A stretch of DNA of 64,000 nt from Pectobacterium araliae (GCF_037076465.1 NZ_AP028908.1:4154001-4218000), one strand, 5' to 3'. Shown: positions 9,686 to 19,537, counted from the first letter of the stretch. Program-made: numbers and translations. Notes: generated by a model from the sequence alone, not told the origin.

Positions 9686-11023
9686 ATGGACGTCCCGTGG
9701 CGTACAAGTACTGACGTGATACGGTTTGCTGTCATATATCCGGCGTCTTTTTGGGAAAATTTTCCCGCGCCATGATGTCATCCGCACCCTGTTTCCTTAT
9801 CACTTGACCGGTATTTTCTACCTGGATCTACTTCAGGTTATTACAGGGTTGGTTTACCGTTTTCTCATCAGTGCCTGCAAACTCAGGAAATCTTTTACTT
9901 TGTGCCGAACTAAATCATTACTTCATCGCAAATGCCTTATCCATATTGAAATCAACCGGTTCAGACAGCAACCGCCAGACAATACGTGTTAACTTATTTG
10001 CCAGCGCCACGGTGGCTTTCATTTTTCCCCGTCGCTCAGTGACATGATTAAGCCATCTTCCAAGACGGTCATCCCGCTTTTGGGCACAGCGCATGACCGC
10101 TCTGGCTCCATGAATGATGAGTGTCCGAAGGTCGCAGTTACCATTTTTAGTCATCGAAGTGAGGATGTGTTTCCCGCCGGAACTATGTTGCCGGGGAACC
10201 AGACCACACCAGGCGGAAAGTTGTCTTCCGTTAGCAAATTGTTCTGCATCAACCTCACTTAAAAAAGCGGCGGCGATGAGCGGGCCAACACCCGGTATAG
10301 TCATCAGTGCTCGATACCGGGGTTGCTGTTGACACAATGCTGCGATTTCATATTCTGTTGAACGAATATATTCATTCAGTGTGTGGATGTTTTCCAATAA
10401 AGTGGAAAGCAAATGGCGTAATACCGGAGACACAGGCTTTTCCGCATCTTCAATCAAATCGGGTAATCGCTGTTGCAAAGTGTGTATCCCAACCGGGAAC
10501 TCGAAGCCCTGCTCAGCGGCCAGAGCACGAATTTGATTGGCGGCGGCGGTGCGCTGTTCGACCATCAACTGACGGGCACAACGCAGCGCTTTGATATCTT
10601 GCTGCTCAAGAGTTTTTACAGCAACAAAGTGAATCCCCGGACGAAATGCCGTCTCACATATTGCTAGAGCATCATTGGCATCATTTTTCTGATGACGAGT
10701 TAACGCCTTTACATGTTGGGTTGGAATGAGCCGGATGGCGTATCCCATGGATTGGAAAGTCCGCCCCCAGTAATGCGAGGTTGCACAAGCTTCCATTGCG
10801 ATAAGTGTATCCGGCGGGAATTGACGAACAGTATCTAACAGCTTGCTGCGAGAAACTTTTCGATTCCAGGCAACGGTCCCATCATTCATCCAGACACAAA
10901 GCTGAAAAACGGATTTAGCCAGATCGATACCGACGACTTTTATCGTGTTCATGATGTTGTTCCTCTATAAATGGGACGGCTCAACATAAGTGTGGCAGGA
11001 TTATGTTGAGGAGGGACGTCCAT
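9686..11023. mobile_element. IS110 family element (IS1111-like)
   Basis: An IS110-type transposase is framed by perfect 11-base inverted repeats ATGGACGTCCC (9686-9696) and GGGACGTCCAT (11013-11023). Subterminal inverted repeats of this sort are typical of the IS1111 branch of IS110, whose true ends lie a few bases outside, so the element probably extends slightly further on each side. No target duplication is visible, as expected for this family. Confidence 0.75.
9918..10952 (-). CDS. IS110 family transposase
   Basis: The 344-residue protein has the DEDD-type RuvC-like N-terminal domain of IS110 transposases (KVVGIDLAKSVFQLCVW with the first aspartate, IAMEACATSHYWGR with the glutamate, and HQKNDANDALAICE with the last acidic residues). 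It also has the C-terminal transposase_20 region with IPGVGPLIAAAFLSEV and the conserved serine near LVPRQHSSGGKHI. Length is normal and the frame is intact, so it may be active. It points toward the 188-codon gene. Confidence 0.93.
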   Translation of the reverse strand: MNTIKVVGIDLAKSVFQLCVWMNDGTVAWNRKVSRSKLLDTVRQFPPDTLIAMEACATSHYWGRTFQSMGYAIRLIPTQHVKALTRHQKNDANDALAICETAFRPGIHFVAVKTLEQQDIKALRCARQLMVEQRTAAANQIRALAAEQGFEFPVGIHTLQQRLPDLIEDAEKPVSPVLRHLLSTLLENIHTLNEYIRSTEYEIAALCQQQPRYRALMTIPGVGPLIAAAFLSEVDAEQFANGRQLSAWCGLVPRQHSSGGKHILTSMTKNGNCDLRTLIIHGARAVMRCAQKRDDRLGRWLNHVTERRGKMKATVALANKLTRIVWRLLSEPVDFNMDKAFAMK

Positions 11024-11041
11024 CACATCACTTGGGGGGGA

Positions 11042-12143
11042 ACTCAGTCCAAGTTGAGCGATCTGATCAATCGCTGAATATCCCAAATCACCAACCGGAC
11101 TGAGTCATGCCGATCATAACACCTATCCAACCCGACGAGCGTCAATTGATGCAGAAAACCATGCAGACGACACGCGACAAGAACCATTATCGCAGGCTTG
11201 CCGCTCTACTAATGCTTGATGATGGCATCTCCGTTTCCGATGTGGCTAAACACCTTCAGGCTGCTCGTTCCACCGTCGGACGCTGGATAAACTGGTTTAC
11301 CCAAAGTGGCGCCGAAGGACTGGAAAGCCGACCCGCAGGACGACCGCCGAAATGGTCGCCAGAGCCTGTATTGCCGCTGCTATCTCATCTGGTTGATTAC
11401 TCGCCACAGGATGTCGGATGGCTACGCTCGCGCTGGAGTCTGGAATTGCTGACCATGGAGATAAATGGTTTTTTCAACATTAATGCCTCACGAAGTACCC
11501 TGTATCGCTGGGTTAAGATGGCCGGTCTTGTCTGGCGTCGGGCTGCCCCCACACTGAAGCTCTCCGACCCAGATTACGATGAAAAAATGACCGCTATTCA
11601 GGCCGCGCTGGCTGTCAACAGTTCGGAACATCCCGTGTTTTATCAGGATGAGGTTGATATTGCCCTCAACCCGAAAATCGGCGCTGACTGGAGCCAGAAA
11701 GGTAACCAAAAACGGATAGTGACGCCGGGCCAGAATCAGAAACATTATCTGGCTGGCGCACTGCACGCGGACACAGGAAAGGTGACCTATATAGGCGGAA
11801 TAAAGAAGACATCAAAATTGTTTATAAATCTGTTGGTTAAACTGAAACGCACATACCGGCACGCCAGCATTATCACACTGATAGTAGATAACTACATCAT
11901 TCATAAAAGTAAGGAAACCCAGCGCTGGCTGGCAGTGAATCCGAAGTTCAACCTGCTGTTTTTGCCGACTTACTCGCCCTGGCTGAACAGAATAGAAGGG
12001 CTCTGGCATAAGTTGCATGAAACGGTAACACGAAATCATCACTGTCATTACATGTGGCAGTTATTGCAGAACGTAGCCCAGTTCATGGAGGCTGCTTCGC
12101 CTTTCCCTGGAAATGCACCGGGAAAGGCAAGGGTGTAGCAGTA
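11042..12143. mobile_element. IS630 family insertion (ends approximate)
   Basis: The intact IS630-type transposase gene occupies most of this stretch, immediately after the IS110 element. I could not define terminal inverted repeats by eye; the left limit is set at the leader inverted repeat and the right limit at the break in hcp. The hcp coding sequence ends abruptly at its border, so this element, or a deletion next to it, removed the 3' half of hcp. Confidence 0.6.
11107..12138 (+). CDS. IS630 family transposase
   Basis: The 343-residue protein has an N-terminal helix-turn-helix (SVSDVAKHLQAARSTVGRWI, residues about 39-58) followed by a DDE domain. The acidic triad is visible as FYQDEVDI, LIVDNYIIHKS and WLNRIEGLWHKL. 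Its C-terminus, SPFPGNAPGKARV, has the SPFPG-type ending common in this group, so it appears full length. A nine-base inverted repeat (ACTCAGTCC 11042-11050, GGACTGAGT 11097-11105) brackets the leader just before the ATG. Confidence 0.92.
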   Translation: MPIITPIQPDERQLMQKTMQTTRDKNHYRRLAALLMLDDGISVSDVAKHLQAARSTVGRWINWFTQSGAEGLESRPAGRPPKWSPEPVLPLLSHLVDYSPQDVGWLRSRWSLELLTMEINGFFNINASRSTLYRWVKMAGLVWRRAAPTLKLSDPDYDEKMTAIQAALAVNSSEHPVFYQDEVDIALNPKIGADWSQKGNQKRIVTPGQNQKHYLAGALHADTGKVTYIGGIKKTSKLFINLLVKLKRTYRHASIITLIVDNYIIHKSKETQRWLAVNPKFNLLFLPTYSPWLNRIEGLWHKLHETVTRNHHCHYMWQLLQNVAQFMEAASPFPGNAPGKARV

Positions 12144-12404
12144 TTATGAAAAGCTATTTAGATATTCATTATCAGATATAGCCATTCCAAATAGTGGAGA
12201 CGACTTGTCTATTGGTTTGACAAATGATATAGGCCCATGAGAAACATTATGGTCTCTTGTTATTCCATGTTCAAAAGCCAATACCATTATTTGATCTTCA
12301 TGGCCATTTTGATACTTATTACCAATAGAGCTAAAAGTTGAACATCCAGCAGAAATAAGTCCCTGTTTTTTACCATTAACAGTCGCGTAAATTATATTTA
12401 CCAT
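12144..12404 (-). pseudogene. hcp: Truncated hcp, type VI secretion tube protein
   Basis: The 86-codon frame matches the N-terminal half of Hcp, the ring-forming tube and effector carrier of type VI secretion. It starts with IYATVNGKKQGLISAGCS and continues through GNKYQNGHEDQIMV, ITRDHNVSHGPISFVKPIDK and GMAISDNEYL, all typical of enterobacterial Hcp of about 160 residues. After EYL the similarity stops and the frame ends within four codons, at the border of the IS630 insertion. The C-terminal half is not elsewhere in the window. The start has AAAAGGA upstream. The remnant cannot form a normal tube ring. Confidence 0.85.
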
Positions 12405-12480
12405 AAAAATCCTTTTAAGATGTTATTTTACTTGTAACTATAGTTACGTTAAAAATCTCTAAGACCAAGTTAATTAACGT

Positions 12481-12546
12481 CTATACCTCTCATACTTAAA
12501 GCTGCTTATGCGTTGGCCGCCCTTGCTCACCCCAATCACTTACTTG
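12481..12546 (-). repeat. Partial palindromic repeat at island edge
   Basis: CATACTTAAAGCTGC, GCGTTGGC and CCCAATCACTTACTTG appear in the same order as in the reverse complement of the full element at 25186-25316. This is one half of the same intergenic repeat family, in the opposite orientation, broken after ACTTACTTG. It lies upstream of hcp, between hcp and the tldD end. Nothing else is evident in 12405-12693 apart from the duplicated junction near its right end. Confidence 0.7.
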
Positions 12547-12642
12547 CAGCGTATCCGCCAAAAACATAAAATAGATTTAATTCAATCAATTATAAACAAT
12601 TTTGCCTTTGAATGACTAAACTGCCACGATTCAGACGTTTCA

Positions 12643-12663
12643 GCCGCGCTCATGAAGCGCGGT
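12643..12663. terminator. Hairpin downstream of tldD
   Basis: GCCGCGCT and AGCGCGGT form a stem with a five-base loop downstream of the tldD stop. It is the diverged counterpart of the aaeR-end hairpin at 8883-8905. Read on the plus strand it even encodes a similar tail to the end of AaeR (RAHEARS versus RANKARF), showing that the whole aaeR/tldD junction exists twice. Confidence 0.5.
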
Positions 12664-12693
12664 CTTAAAGGTAACTCAGGATATCAGAACGAA

Positions 12694-14139
12694 TTACGCA
12701 GTGCCGCCGACGGTCAGGCTTTCCAGCTTCAGCGTAGGCTGACCCACGCCGACGGGCAGGCTTTGCCCTTCTTTACCGCACACGCCGACGCCGTTATCCA
12801 GCGCCAGATCGTTGCCGACCATCGAGATCTGCTGCATCGCTTCAATGCCGGAGCCAATCAGCGTTGCGCCTTTAACCGGCGTGGTGATACGGCCTTTTTC
12901 GATCAGGTATGCTTCAGATGTCGAGAAGACGAATTTGCCAGAAGTGATATCGACCTGGCCGCCGCCAAAGTTTGGCGTATACAGACCGTATTCAACGCTG
13001 GAGATAATCTCTTCCGGCGTGGATTTCCCAGCCAGCATGTAGGTGTTCGTCATGCGCGGCATCGGCAGATGCGCATAAGATTCGCGGCGACCGTTGCCCG
13101 TTGGCGCAACGCCCATCAGACGAGCATTCATCTTGTCCTGCATATAGCCTTTCAGAATCCCGTTTTCGATCAGGACATTGTATTGCCCCGGAACGCCTTC
13201 ATCGTCCATCGAAACTGAACCGCGACGTCCGGTCAGCGTGCCGTCATCCACCACCGTGCACAGCTCTGACGCAACGAGTTTCCCCATCTGTCCGCTGAAC
13301 ACTGACGTACCGCGACGGTTAAAATCGCCTTCCAGACCGTGTCCTACCGCTTCATGCAGCAACACGCCCGGCCAGCCAGCACCAAGCACTACAGGCATTG
13401 GCCCCGCAGGTGCCGCCACCGCCGACAGGTTAACCAGCGCCATACGCACGGCTTCTTTTGCCCAGGCATCGACGCGCGCTTCGCCGTCAGCCACTTCCCA
13501 GAAATAGTCATAGCCGCCACGCAGGCCGCCGCCGCTGGAGCCGCGTTCACGTTTGCCCTCGGCTTCGACCAACACGCTGATCGACAAACGCACTAACGGT
13601 CGCACATCCGCCGCCAGCGTACCGTCCGTCGCCGCCACCAGCACCAGCTCATACACACCGGTCAGGCTGGCTGACACTTCCTGCACGCGCGCATCTGCGG
13701 CACGCGCGACCGTGTCGGCACGCTGCAACAGCGCAATTTTATCCTCACGCGTCAGGCTATCCAGCGGGTTCAACGTTGGATAAAGCGCATGATGCGATAC
13801 CGCTCCCAACGTGTGCGCCGTGCCTGTACCCTGTTCCCGCACAATGCTGCGTGCTGCCTGCGCACTCTGGTGCAATGCGTTCAACGTGATCTGGTCGGCA
13901 TACGCAAACCCGGTCTTTTCACCGTCAATCGCACGGATACCCACACCCTGATCGATATTGTAAGACCCGTCTTTGATAATGCGATCTTCCAGTACCCAAG
14001 ATTCATGGTAGCTGGATTGGAAATAGAGATCGGCATAGTCCAGCCGGCGTTCATTAAGCGACCCCAGCACAGCGGCGAGATCGTCAAGATTCAATTTGCT
14101 GGCGGTGAGTAACTGCTCACTAACAAACGAAAGGCTCAT
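12694..14139 (-). CDS. tldD: Metalloprotease TldD
   Basis: TldD is the zinc-bearing subunit of the TldD-TldE protease. The 481 residues match the family length. The HExxxH motif is visible as [13 protein letters not shown] at about residue 260, and further conserved stretches are [16 protein letters not shown] and [17 protein letters not shown]. Its 3' end is repeated at 8934-9003 on the far side of the accessory island. It lies downstream of yhdP with a 56-base gap, as in E. coli, and its partner pmbA is at 0.5-1.85 kb. Confidence 0.96.
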   Translation of the reverse strand: MSLSFVSEQLLTASKLNLDDLAAVLGSLNERRLDYADLYFQSSYHESWVLEDRIIKDGSYNIDQGVGIRAIDGEKTGFAYADQITLNALHQSAQAARSIVREQGTGTAHTLGAVSHHALYPTLNPLDSLTREDKIALLQRADTVARAADARVQEVSASLTGVYELVLVAATDGTLAADVRPLVRLSISVLVEAEGKRERGSSGGGLRGGYDYFWEVADGEARVDAWAKEAVRMALVNLSAVAAPAGPMPVVLGAGWPGVLLHEAVGHGLEGDFNRRGTSVFSGQMGKLVASELCTVVDDGTLTGRRGSVSMDDEGVPGQYNVLIENGILKGYMQDKMNARLMGVAPTGNGRRESYAHLPMPRMTNTYMLAGKSTPEEIISSVEYGLYTPNFGGGQVDITSGKFVFSTSEAYLIEKGRITTPVKGATLIGSGIEAMQQISMVGNDLALDNGVGVCGKEGQSLPVGVGQPTLKLESLTVGGTA

Positions 14140-14195
14140 AGTTTTTCACTCTTTATCAGATAATCGGCTGAGTACGCTGCGCTGCCCTAATGGCA

Positions 14196-17100
14196 TTATT
14201 CGCCTTTCTTCTTGTTCGGCTCACGCAGCACTTCCTGAATCTTTGGCTGATCGAGGCTACCGGAAATCTGGTAGCGAATCAGCGAAATCTTGTTCCATAG
14301 CGGTGCCAGCACTTTACTGGCAGCAAACACCGCGGCCCCGACAACCGGGTTAACGGCAAATGCGGTCGCCACCCCCACCGTCGCGGAAATTTCTGGGGCG
14401 ATAACCGCTTCCATATTGACCTGTCGCTTAGCAAGATCGAGATCGCCTTTTATCGCGATATCGGCCTCCAAACCGTCGACCAACATATCATCAGTATGCA
14501 GCACGCCGTCTTTAATCCATGCGGTACTGCGAATCGAGTCGAAATAAAACCCCCGACCAAACGTATCGCTAAAATCAAACCGCAGCTTACGCATCAGCGC
14601 ATCGAAGCTCAATAAACGCAGCAGTTGCCCGGCCTGACCGGCACCGACTTCGGCAATTTCACCTTTACCGATGCGCGTGTGCAATATTCCGCTCAGGCTG
14701 GCAATATCCGGTGCCCAAGGCGTACCGCGCCAGTACAGATCGTAGTCCACATCGAAAGAACCGGCTTTCAGCGGTGAATCAACGCCAAACCAGTTGGCAT
14801 TCTGCTCCAAACTCTCCCCCGTCAGACGGCCTTTTAGCGCCGTCCGCACGCCTTCTGCGTTTTCCTGCCAGGAGCCGTTTACTGTCAGACGCGCCTTGCC
14901 CGTATCAATAATGCCGTCCGTCAGCGTTAATTTTTCCTTTTCTGGCAGCAGCGTTCCCTGAATACGTCCCATATTCTGCCCGATAATCCAGCACTGGCGG
15001 CAGTTAACCGCCAGCGACGGCCAGTCTTCAAAGCTGATATTCGGGTCGTTCAGCGGCGATTTTTTCTCCGCCAGAGCCACCGGATTGGTCGCTTCATTCC
15101 CTTTCCACTGAGGATTGTAGTAGAGATAATTGATGTCGCTGCGCCACATGCCGCGATTGGGAATCGCAACCGTTCCGTCAATTTCGCGTCCTTTCGCCCG
15201 CACTTCACTGCCGCCAAGCGTATTTTTACGCGTGATTTCCAGATCGTGCCACTGCTGTCCCAACAGTTGCAGCTCAGGCGTCCGCAGCGTCACTACTTCA
15301 GGAAAACGCAGGGAACTATGTGCCTTTTTCCCTTCAGCTGGTGTCGAAGCACGCAGTGAAGGCAGAAGCCCCAGCCAGCTTTCAGCATCCAGCGGCGGAA
15401 GATCGAGCACCAGCGAGGAATCCCCTGGCAATGCAGGCGCCGCCGTTGCCCCGTTCTGCCAGCTTGCCCGTGCCAACGTCACGTTATCGCCTTTCAGCAG
15501 CCATTGGCTATTGAAGCGGTTATCCTTACCCAGCCGTCCCTGCATAGTAAAACCATTCAGGCCACCGCTGGCGTTGACTTCCAGCGGCAGGCTCTCGCCA
15601 GCAGGTTTATTGAGCGGGTTAGGTAAGTGACTACTCACTTTATTTAAATCAGATTGTACATCAATATGATAGGTTGTTTTACCCGAGTGCGGCAGGTTGA
15701 CAGCAACCGTACTCTTCCAGCCTGCCGTGCCGGACAGCGCTTTGCTTACCGATGCCGGTAAACCGGGCAAGAGCGCAGGCTGCCAGTCACCCTGCAGGCC
15801 CACATTCACCAGAAAAGCCTTCGCTTGCTCTTCTGTTGTGAAGTTGACGGTCATCGGCTGATTCATCCAGTTCGCCTGGAGCGTTTCACTGCGTAAGTTA
15901 CCGTTTTCATAGCGGAACTTACCCGTGAGATTCTTAATCGTGGTATCCAGCGGTTTGATATACAGGCTGTTATTGTTCAGCGCAATATCACCACTGGCGC
16001 GGACGTCATCACCAACAAGCGGAATATCCAGATGCAACGTACCTTTCACCGGCCCGCCAATGTTCAACTCGTCTAGCGCCGTACCCAGCGAGGATTTCAG
16101 CGGCGTCTGATGAAAATAGTTCCCCACTTCAGGCCCCGAACCGTCCAGTTCGCCATCAATGAGCAGCATCTCTTTTTCATAATCGGGAATGACCGCACTA
16201 ATATTTTTACCTGCTACCTTGCCCAGCCAGATTTGCGGCGCAAACATCCACAGACCGTTGTTAGCAAAATCCAGATTGATATCCAGTGGCGTCAGCGCGG
16301 GCCAGCCCGGCTGAAACTCAAAGGTGGCCTCTTTAACCGGAACCCAGACTTCAAACTGGCCTTCGTTGTGGGTATACGGAAAATGCTGCGGATTGCCGGC
16401 AAAGATCAGCGTCGCGTTATCGACACGCCCCCCCTTCAGCGCACCGCTCAGATAGTCCACCAGTTCGGTGCCCATAAACCGTTCGGGATAATAGCGCCAG
16501 GTATCCGATGCATCGGTCAGCCGGATGCCTGCCAGAATATCCAGCTTCGGTTCTTGTTTGGCTGGCTGTTCATAGCGGAAATCACCATTAGCCCACAGTG
16601 ATTTCGCCTGCACATCCAGCCCATGGCTCCAGAACGCCAGACCCTGTGCGTCGTCACGCCAGTCAATCGTGCCGCTGGCCTGCTTGATTTCCAGCGGTGC
16701 GCGGAACATATCCACATAGGGCAGCATGCTCTGTTTTAACGCGATGCTGACTTGACCACGCTCGGCGCTACCGCGCGCAGAACCGGAAAAATGATCGACA
16801 CCCGGCAGCAGTTTCCACTGCTTCCAGCTCACATCCTGCCAGTTGGCGTGAAAGCGGCTTCGTTCCGGCTGTTGCAGGGGGATATCGACAGCAACGGTAT
16901 TCAGCGTGCCCGTCGGGTGCAGTTCAGCCCAGCGCGCCTTCAAGGCTGGCGTCGTGGCGGACAGCAGTGGAAGCAGCGTGCTTACCCGCTCTAGCGCCAA
17001 ATTGCTGGCTCGAATGCGGAGTTCTTCCTGCCGATCGGGTCCCAGCATGTGTTCATTTTTCGGCAGCCAGAGTGCGGAGAGCCGACCTTTCGGCCAGGTG

Positions 17101-18026
17101 ATGCCATCCGTTGCCAAATTCAATTCAGGAACCTCCACCTGCCAGCCGTTTTCCTGACGACTAACATGTAGCGTCATGTCCTCGACATTCAGGCGATGTG
17201 CATCGCTACCTTCTCCCCAGCTTGCCGTCCCCTGATTGAGGAGCACATCACCACTGTGGATGCCACCATCACGGACGTTGAGCCACGCCGCCAGACTAAA
17301 ATCAGCACTTTCCAGCCCAGTATTGTTTTTCATCCAGCGACTGAGCCAGGGCTTCATGTCGATATTGTCCGCTTGCAGGTAGAACGTGCCGTTGCCAAGC
17401 AGCCCCCGCTCATCATGCAAATCCATACGCATCTGCACGACACCATGCTGGCCGTTAAAGCTCGACAGGCTGATCAAACCTTCTGCACGGTGGCGTTTTT
17501 CGGAGTTCAACCAAGTCAGTTGAGGAATACTCAGCTCTGCACGGGAACCGGAGGGGGTAAGAAAGGTAATCTGGCTATCACGCAGGTCAAAGTGGTCAAA
17601 CTGGCGCAGGAAAAGATCGCTGACCTTCCCTGACTCCATCAGTTTGCTATCCTGCTTTTGTCCGTTAAATTGGCTATTAAGATCGAGTTTTAATTGATGA
17701 AACGTGAGATCGCGAAACTGCCAGCGCCCGTGCAACAGCGACTGCCACACATCTAGTGCCAGCGTAATGCGGGCAACCTGCCAGTCTGACTCCGGCAGAG
17801 ACGTACGAAATTGTTCAATTTCCAACGTAGGGCCAAAGGACTCCCAACGCCCCGTCATTGAGCCAATTTCTAGCGGGACGCCAGCAACAGACTGCGCCCA
17901 GGCCACCAGCTGTGGCCGAAAATGATCGAGCTGTGGCAGCACCAGTCTTAAGCCGCTGACTAACAGCGCAACCATCACGACAAGCGTGGCACCCGTGATG
18001 ACTACGATTCCGGGCAGTCGCCTCAC
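14196..18026 (-). CDS. yhdP: AsmA-like lipid transport protein YhdP
   Basis: YhdP is a very large AsmA/TamB-type protein thought to carry phospholipids from inner to outer membrane. The 1276-residue product (E. coli about 1266) has one N-terminal membrane anchor (residues about 8-28), then a long periplasmic beta-rich stretch. A C-terminal AsmA-like region is visible in FDFSDTFGRGFYFDSI and NMEAVIAPEISATVGVATAF. It lies between rng and tldD in the conserved rng-yhdP-tldD order. No frameshift is seen over nearly 4 kb. Confidence 0.94.
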   Translation of the reverse strand: MRRLPGIVVITGATLVVMVALLVSGLRLVLPQLDHFRPQLVAWAQSVAGVPLEIGSMTGRWESFGPTLEIEQFRTSLPESDWQVARITLALDVWQSLLHGRWQFRDLTFHQLKLDLNSQFNGQKQDSKLMESGKVSDLFLRQFDHFDLRDSQITFLTPSGSRAELSIPQLTWLNSEKRHRAEGLISLSSFNGQHGVVQMRMDLHDERGLLGNGTFYLQADNIDMKPWLSRWMKNNTGLESADFSLAAWLNVRDGGIHSGDVLLNQGTASWGEGSDAHRLNVEDMTLHVSRQENGWQVEVPELNLATDGITWPKGRLSALWLPKNEHMLGPDRQEELRIRASNLALERVSTLLPLLSATTPALKARWAELHPTGTLNTVAVDIPLQQPERSRFHANWQDVSWKQWKLLPGVDHFSGSARGSAERGQVSIALKQSMLPYVDMFRAPLEIKQASGTIDWRDDAQGLAFWSHGLDVQAKSLWANGDFRYEQPAKQEPKLDILAGIRLTDASDTWRYYPERFMGTELVDYLSGALKGGRVDNATLIFAGNPQHFPYTHNEGQFEVWVPVKEATFEFQPGWPALTPLDINLDFANNGLWMFAPQIWLGKVAGKNISAVIPDYEKEMLLIDGELDGSGPEVGNYFHQTPLKSSLGTALDELNIGGPVKGTLHLDIPLVGDDVRASGDIALNNNSLYIKPLDTTIKNLTGKFRYENGNLRSETLQANWMNQPMTVNFTTEEQAKAFLVNVGLQGDWQPALLPGLPASVSKALSGTAGWKSTVAVNLPHSGKTTYHIDVQSDLNKVSSHLPNPLNKPAGESLPLEVNASGGLNGFTMQGRLGKDNRFNSQWLLKGDNVTLARASWQNGATAAPALPGDSSLVLDLPPLDAESWLGLLPSLRASTPAEGKKAHSSLRFPEVVTLRTPELQLLGQQWHDLEITRKNTLGGSEVRAKGREIDGTVAIPNRGMWRSDINYLYYNPQWKGNEATNPVALAEKKSPLNDPNISFEDWPSLAVNCRQCWIIGQNMGRIQGTLLPEKEKLTLTDGIIDTGKARLTVNGSWQENAEGVRTALKGRLTGESLEQNANWFGVDSPLKAGSFDVDYDLYWRGTPWAPDIASLSGILHTRIGKGEIAEVGAGQAGQLLRLLSFDALMRKLRFDFSDTFGRGFYFDSIRSTAWIKDGVLHTDDMLVDGLEADIAIKGDLDLAKRQVNMEAVIAPEISATVGVATAFAVNPVVGAAVFAASKVLAPLWNKISLIRYQISGSLDQPKIQEVLREPNKKKGE

Positions 18027-18067
18027 TAATTTCTCCTTCTTTCGTCGCCGACGACGAGCCCACGAAT

Positions 18068-19537
18068 TTACATCATTACGACGTCAAACTGCTCCTGGCT
18101 ATACAGGGGTTCGATTTGTACTTTGACCTGCTTGCCAACGAAAATTTCAACCTCAGCTAACGCGTGCGATTCTTCACTTCTCAGCGCTTCCCCGACAGCC
18201 GGTGAGGCATAGACCAGGAAACGGTCGGTGTCATAAGCGTGGTGGACGCGCACAATTTCACGCATGATTTCATAGCAGACGCTTTCTACCGTCTTCACCG
18301 TGCCACGACCATGACACGTCGGGCATTCATGACACAACACGTGTTCGATACTCTCACGCGTGCGTTTACGCGTCATCTCGACTAATCCTAGTTGAGAGAA
18401 GCCGTTTATACTGGTTTTGACCCGATCTTTACTCAGCGCCTGCTCCAGTGAATGCAGCACTCGTCGACGGTGCTCTTCGTTATTCATATCGATGAAATCG
18501 ATAATGATGATGCCGCCAAGGTTACGCAGCCGCAGTTGTCGTGCTATCGCCTGCGTCGCTTCCGTATTGGTATTGAAAATGGTTTCATCCAGATTGCGGT
18601 GACCTACGAATGCTCCCGTATTGATGTCGACGGTCGTCATCGCTTCGGTCTGGTCGATGATCAAATAGCCACCGGACTTCAATTCAACCTTTCGGTCCAG
18701 CGAACGCTGAATCTCATTTTCCACATCAAACAGGTCAAAAATCGGCTGCTTGCCCGCATAGTGTTCAAGTTTACGGGTCATCTCTGGGATATATTCGGAG
18801 GTAAATTCCAGCAGCGCTTCATACGTCAGTCGGGAGTCAATTCGAATACGATCCAACGCTGCCCCGGCGAAATCACGCAAAATTCGCTGTGCGAGCGCCA
18901 CTTCGCCGTAGAGTTTACATTTGGTCTGGTTGCGCTTTTTGCGTTCCATCACCTTGCCCCACAGACGCTTCAGGAACGCGGCATCCTGCGAGAGCTCTTC
19001 TTCACCGATCCCTTCCGCTGCGGTGCGAATGATGAAACCGCCATCATCATCACAATAATCAGCCACCGTTTTCTTTAAGCGCTCGCGTTCCGCTTCGCTC
19101 TCAATGCGCTGCGACACCCCAACGTGCGAGGCTCCAGGCATAAACACCAGATAGCGCGATGGCAGCGTGATATCGGTAGTCAGACGCGCGCCTTTGGTTC
19201 CCAGCGGATCTTTAACCACCTGAACCATGAGATCCTGCCCCTGACGCACCAGTTCGGCGATATCACGGACGTGAAAATTCTTCTGTTCGTCACCAGCAAC
19301 GCATTCAGTATGCGGCATAATATCGGACGCGTGCAGGAACGCCGCTTTATCCAGACCGATATCCACAAACGCCGCCTGCATACCTGGCAGAACGCGACTC
19401 ACGCGGCCTTTATAAATGTTACCGACAATTCCGCGTTTCGCATCACGCTCAATGTGAATTTCTTGCAGAATGCCGCCGTCGATATAGGCAACGCGCGTTT
19501 CTGACGGTGTGACGTTTACCAGTAACTCAGCAGTCAT
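18068..19537 (-). CDS. rng: Ribonuclease G
   Basis: RNase G is an endoribonuclease that trims the 16S rRNA 5' end and some mRNAs. The 489-residue protein has an N-terminal S1 domain (residues about 35-120), the catalytic DNase I-like region with [12 protein letters not shown] and IIIIDFIDM, and the zinc-link cysteines in CPTCHGRG. The start at MTAELLVNV is chosen over an ATG ten codons earlier because it follows AAGAGGAAA and gives the family length. It overlaps the end of yhdE by 11 bases, implying coupled translation in a yhdE-rng operon. It lacks the long C-terminal scaffold of RNase E. Confidence 0.95.
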   Translation of the reverse strand: MTAELLVNVTPSETRVAYIDGGILQEIHIERDAKRGIVGNIYKGRVSRVLPGMQAAFVDIGLDKAAFLHASDIMPHTECVAGDEQKNFHVRDIAELVRQGQDLMVQVVKDPLGTKGARLTTDITLPSRYLVFMPGASHVGVSQRIESEAERERLKKTVADYCDDDGGFIIRTAAEGIGEEELSQDAAFLKRLWGKVMERKKRNQTKCKLYGEVALAQRILRDFAGAALDRIRIDSRLTYEALLEFTSEYIPEMTRKLEHYAGKQPIFDLFDVENEIQRSLDRKVELKSGGYLIIDQTEAMTTVDINTGAFVGHRNLDETIFNTNTEATQAIARQLRLRNLGGIIIIDFIDMNNEEHRRRVLHSLEQALSKDRVKTSINGFSQLGLVEMTRKRTRESIEHVLCHECPTCHGRGTVKTVESVCYEIMREIVRVHHAYDTDRFLVYASPAVGEALRSEESHALAEVEIFVGKQVKVQIEPLYSQEQFDVVMM

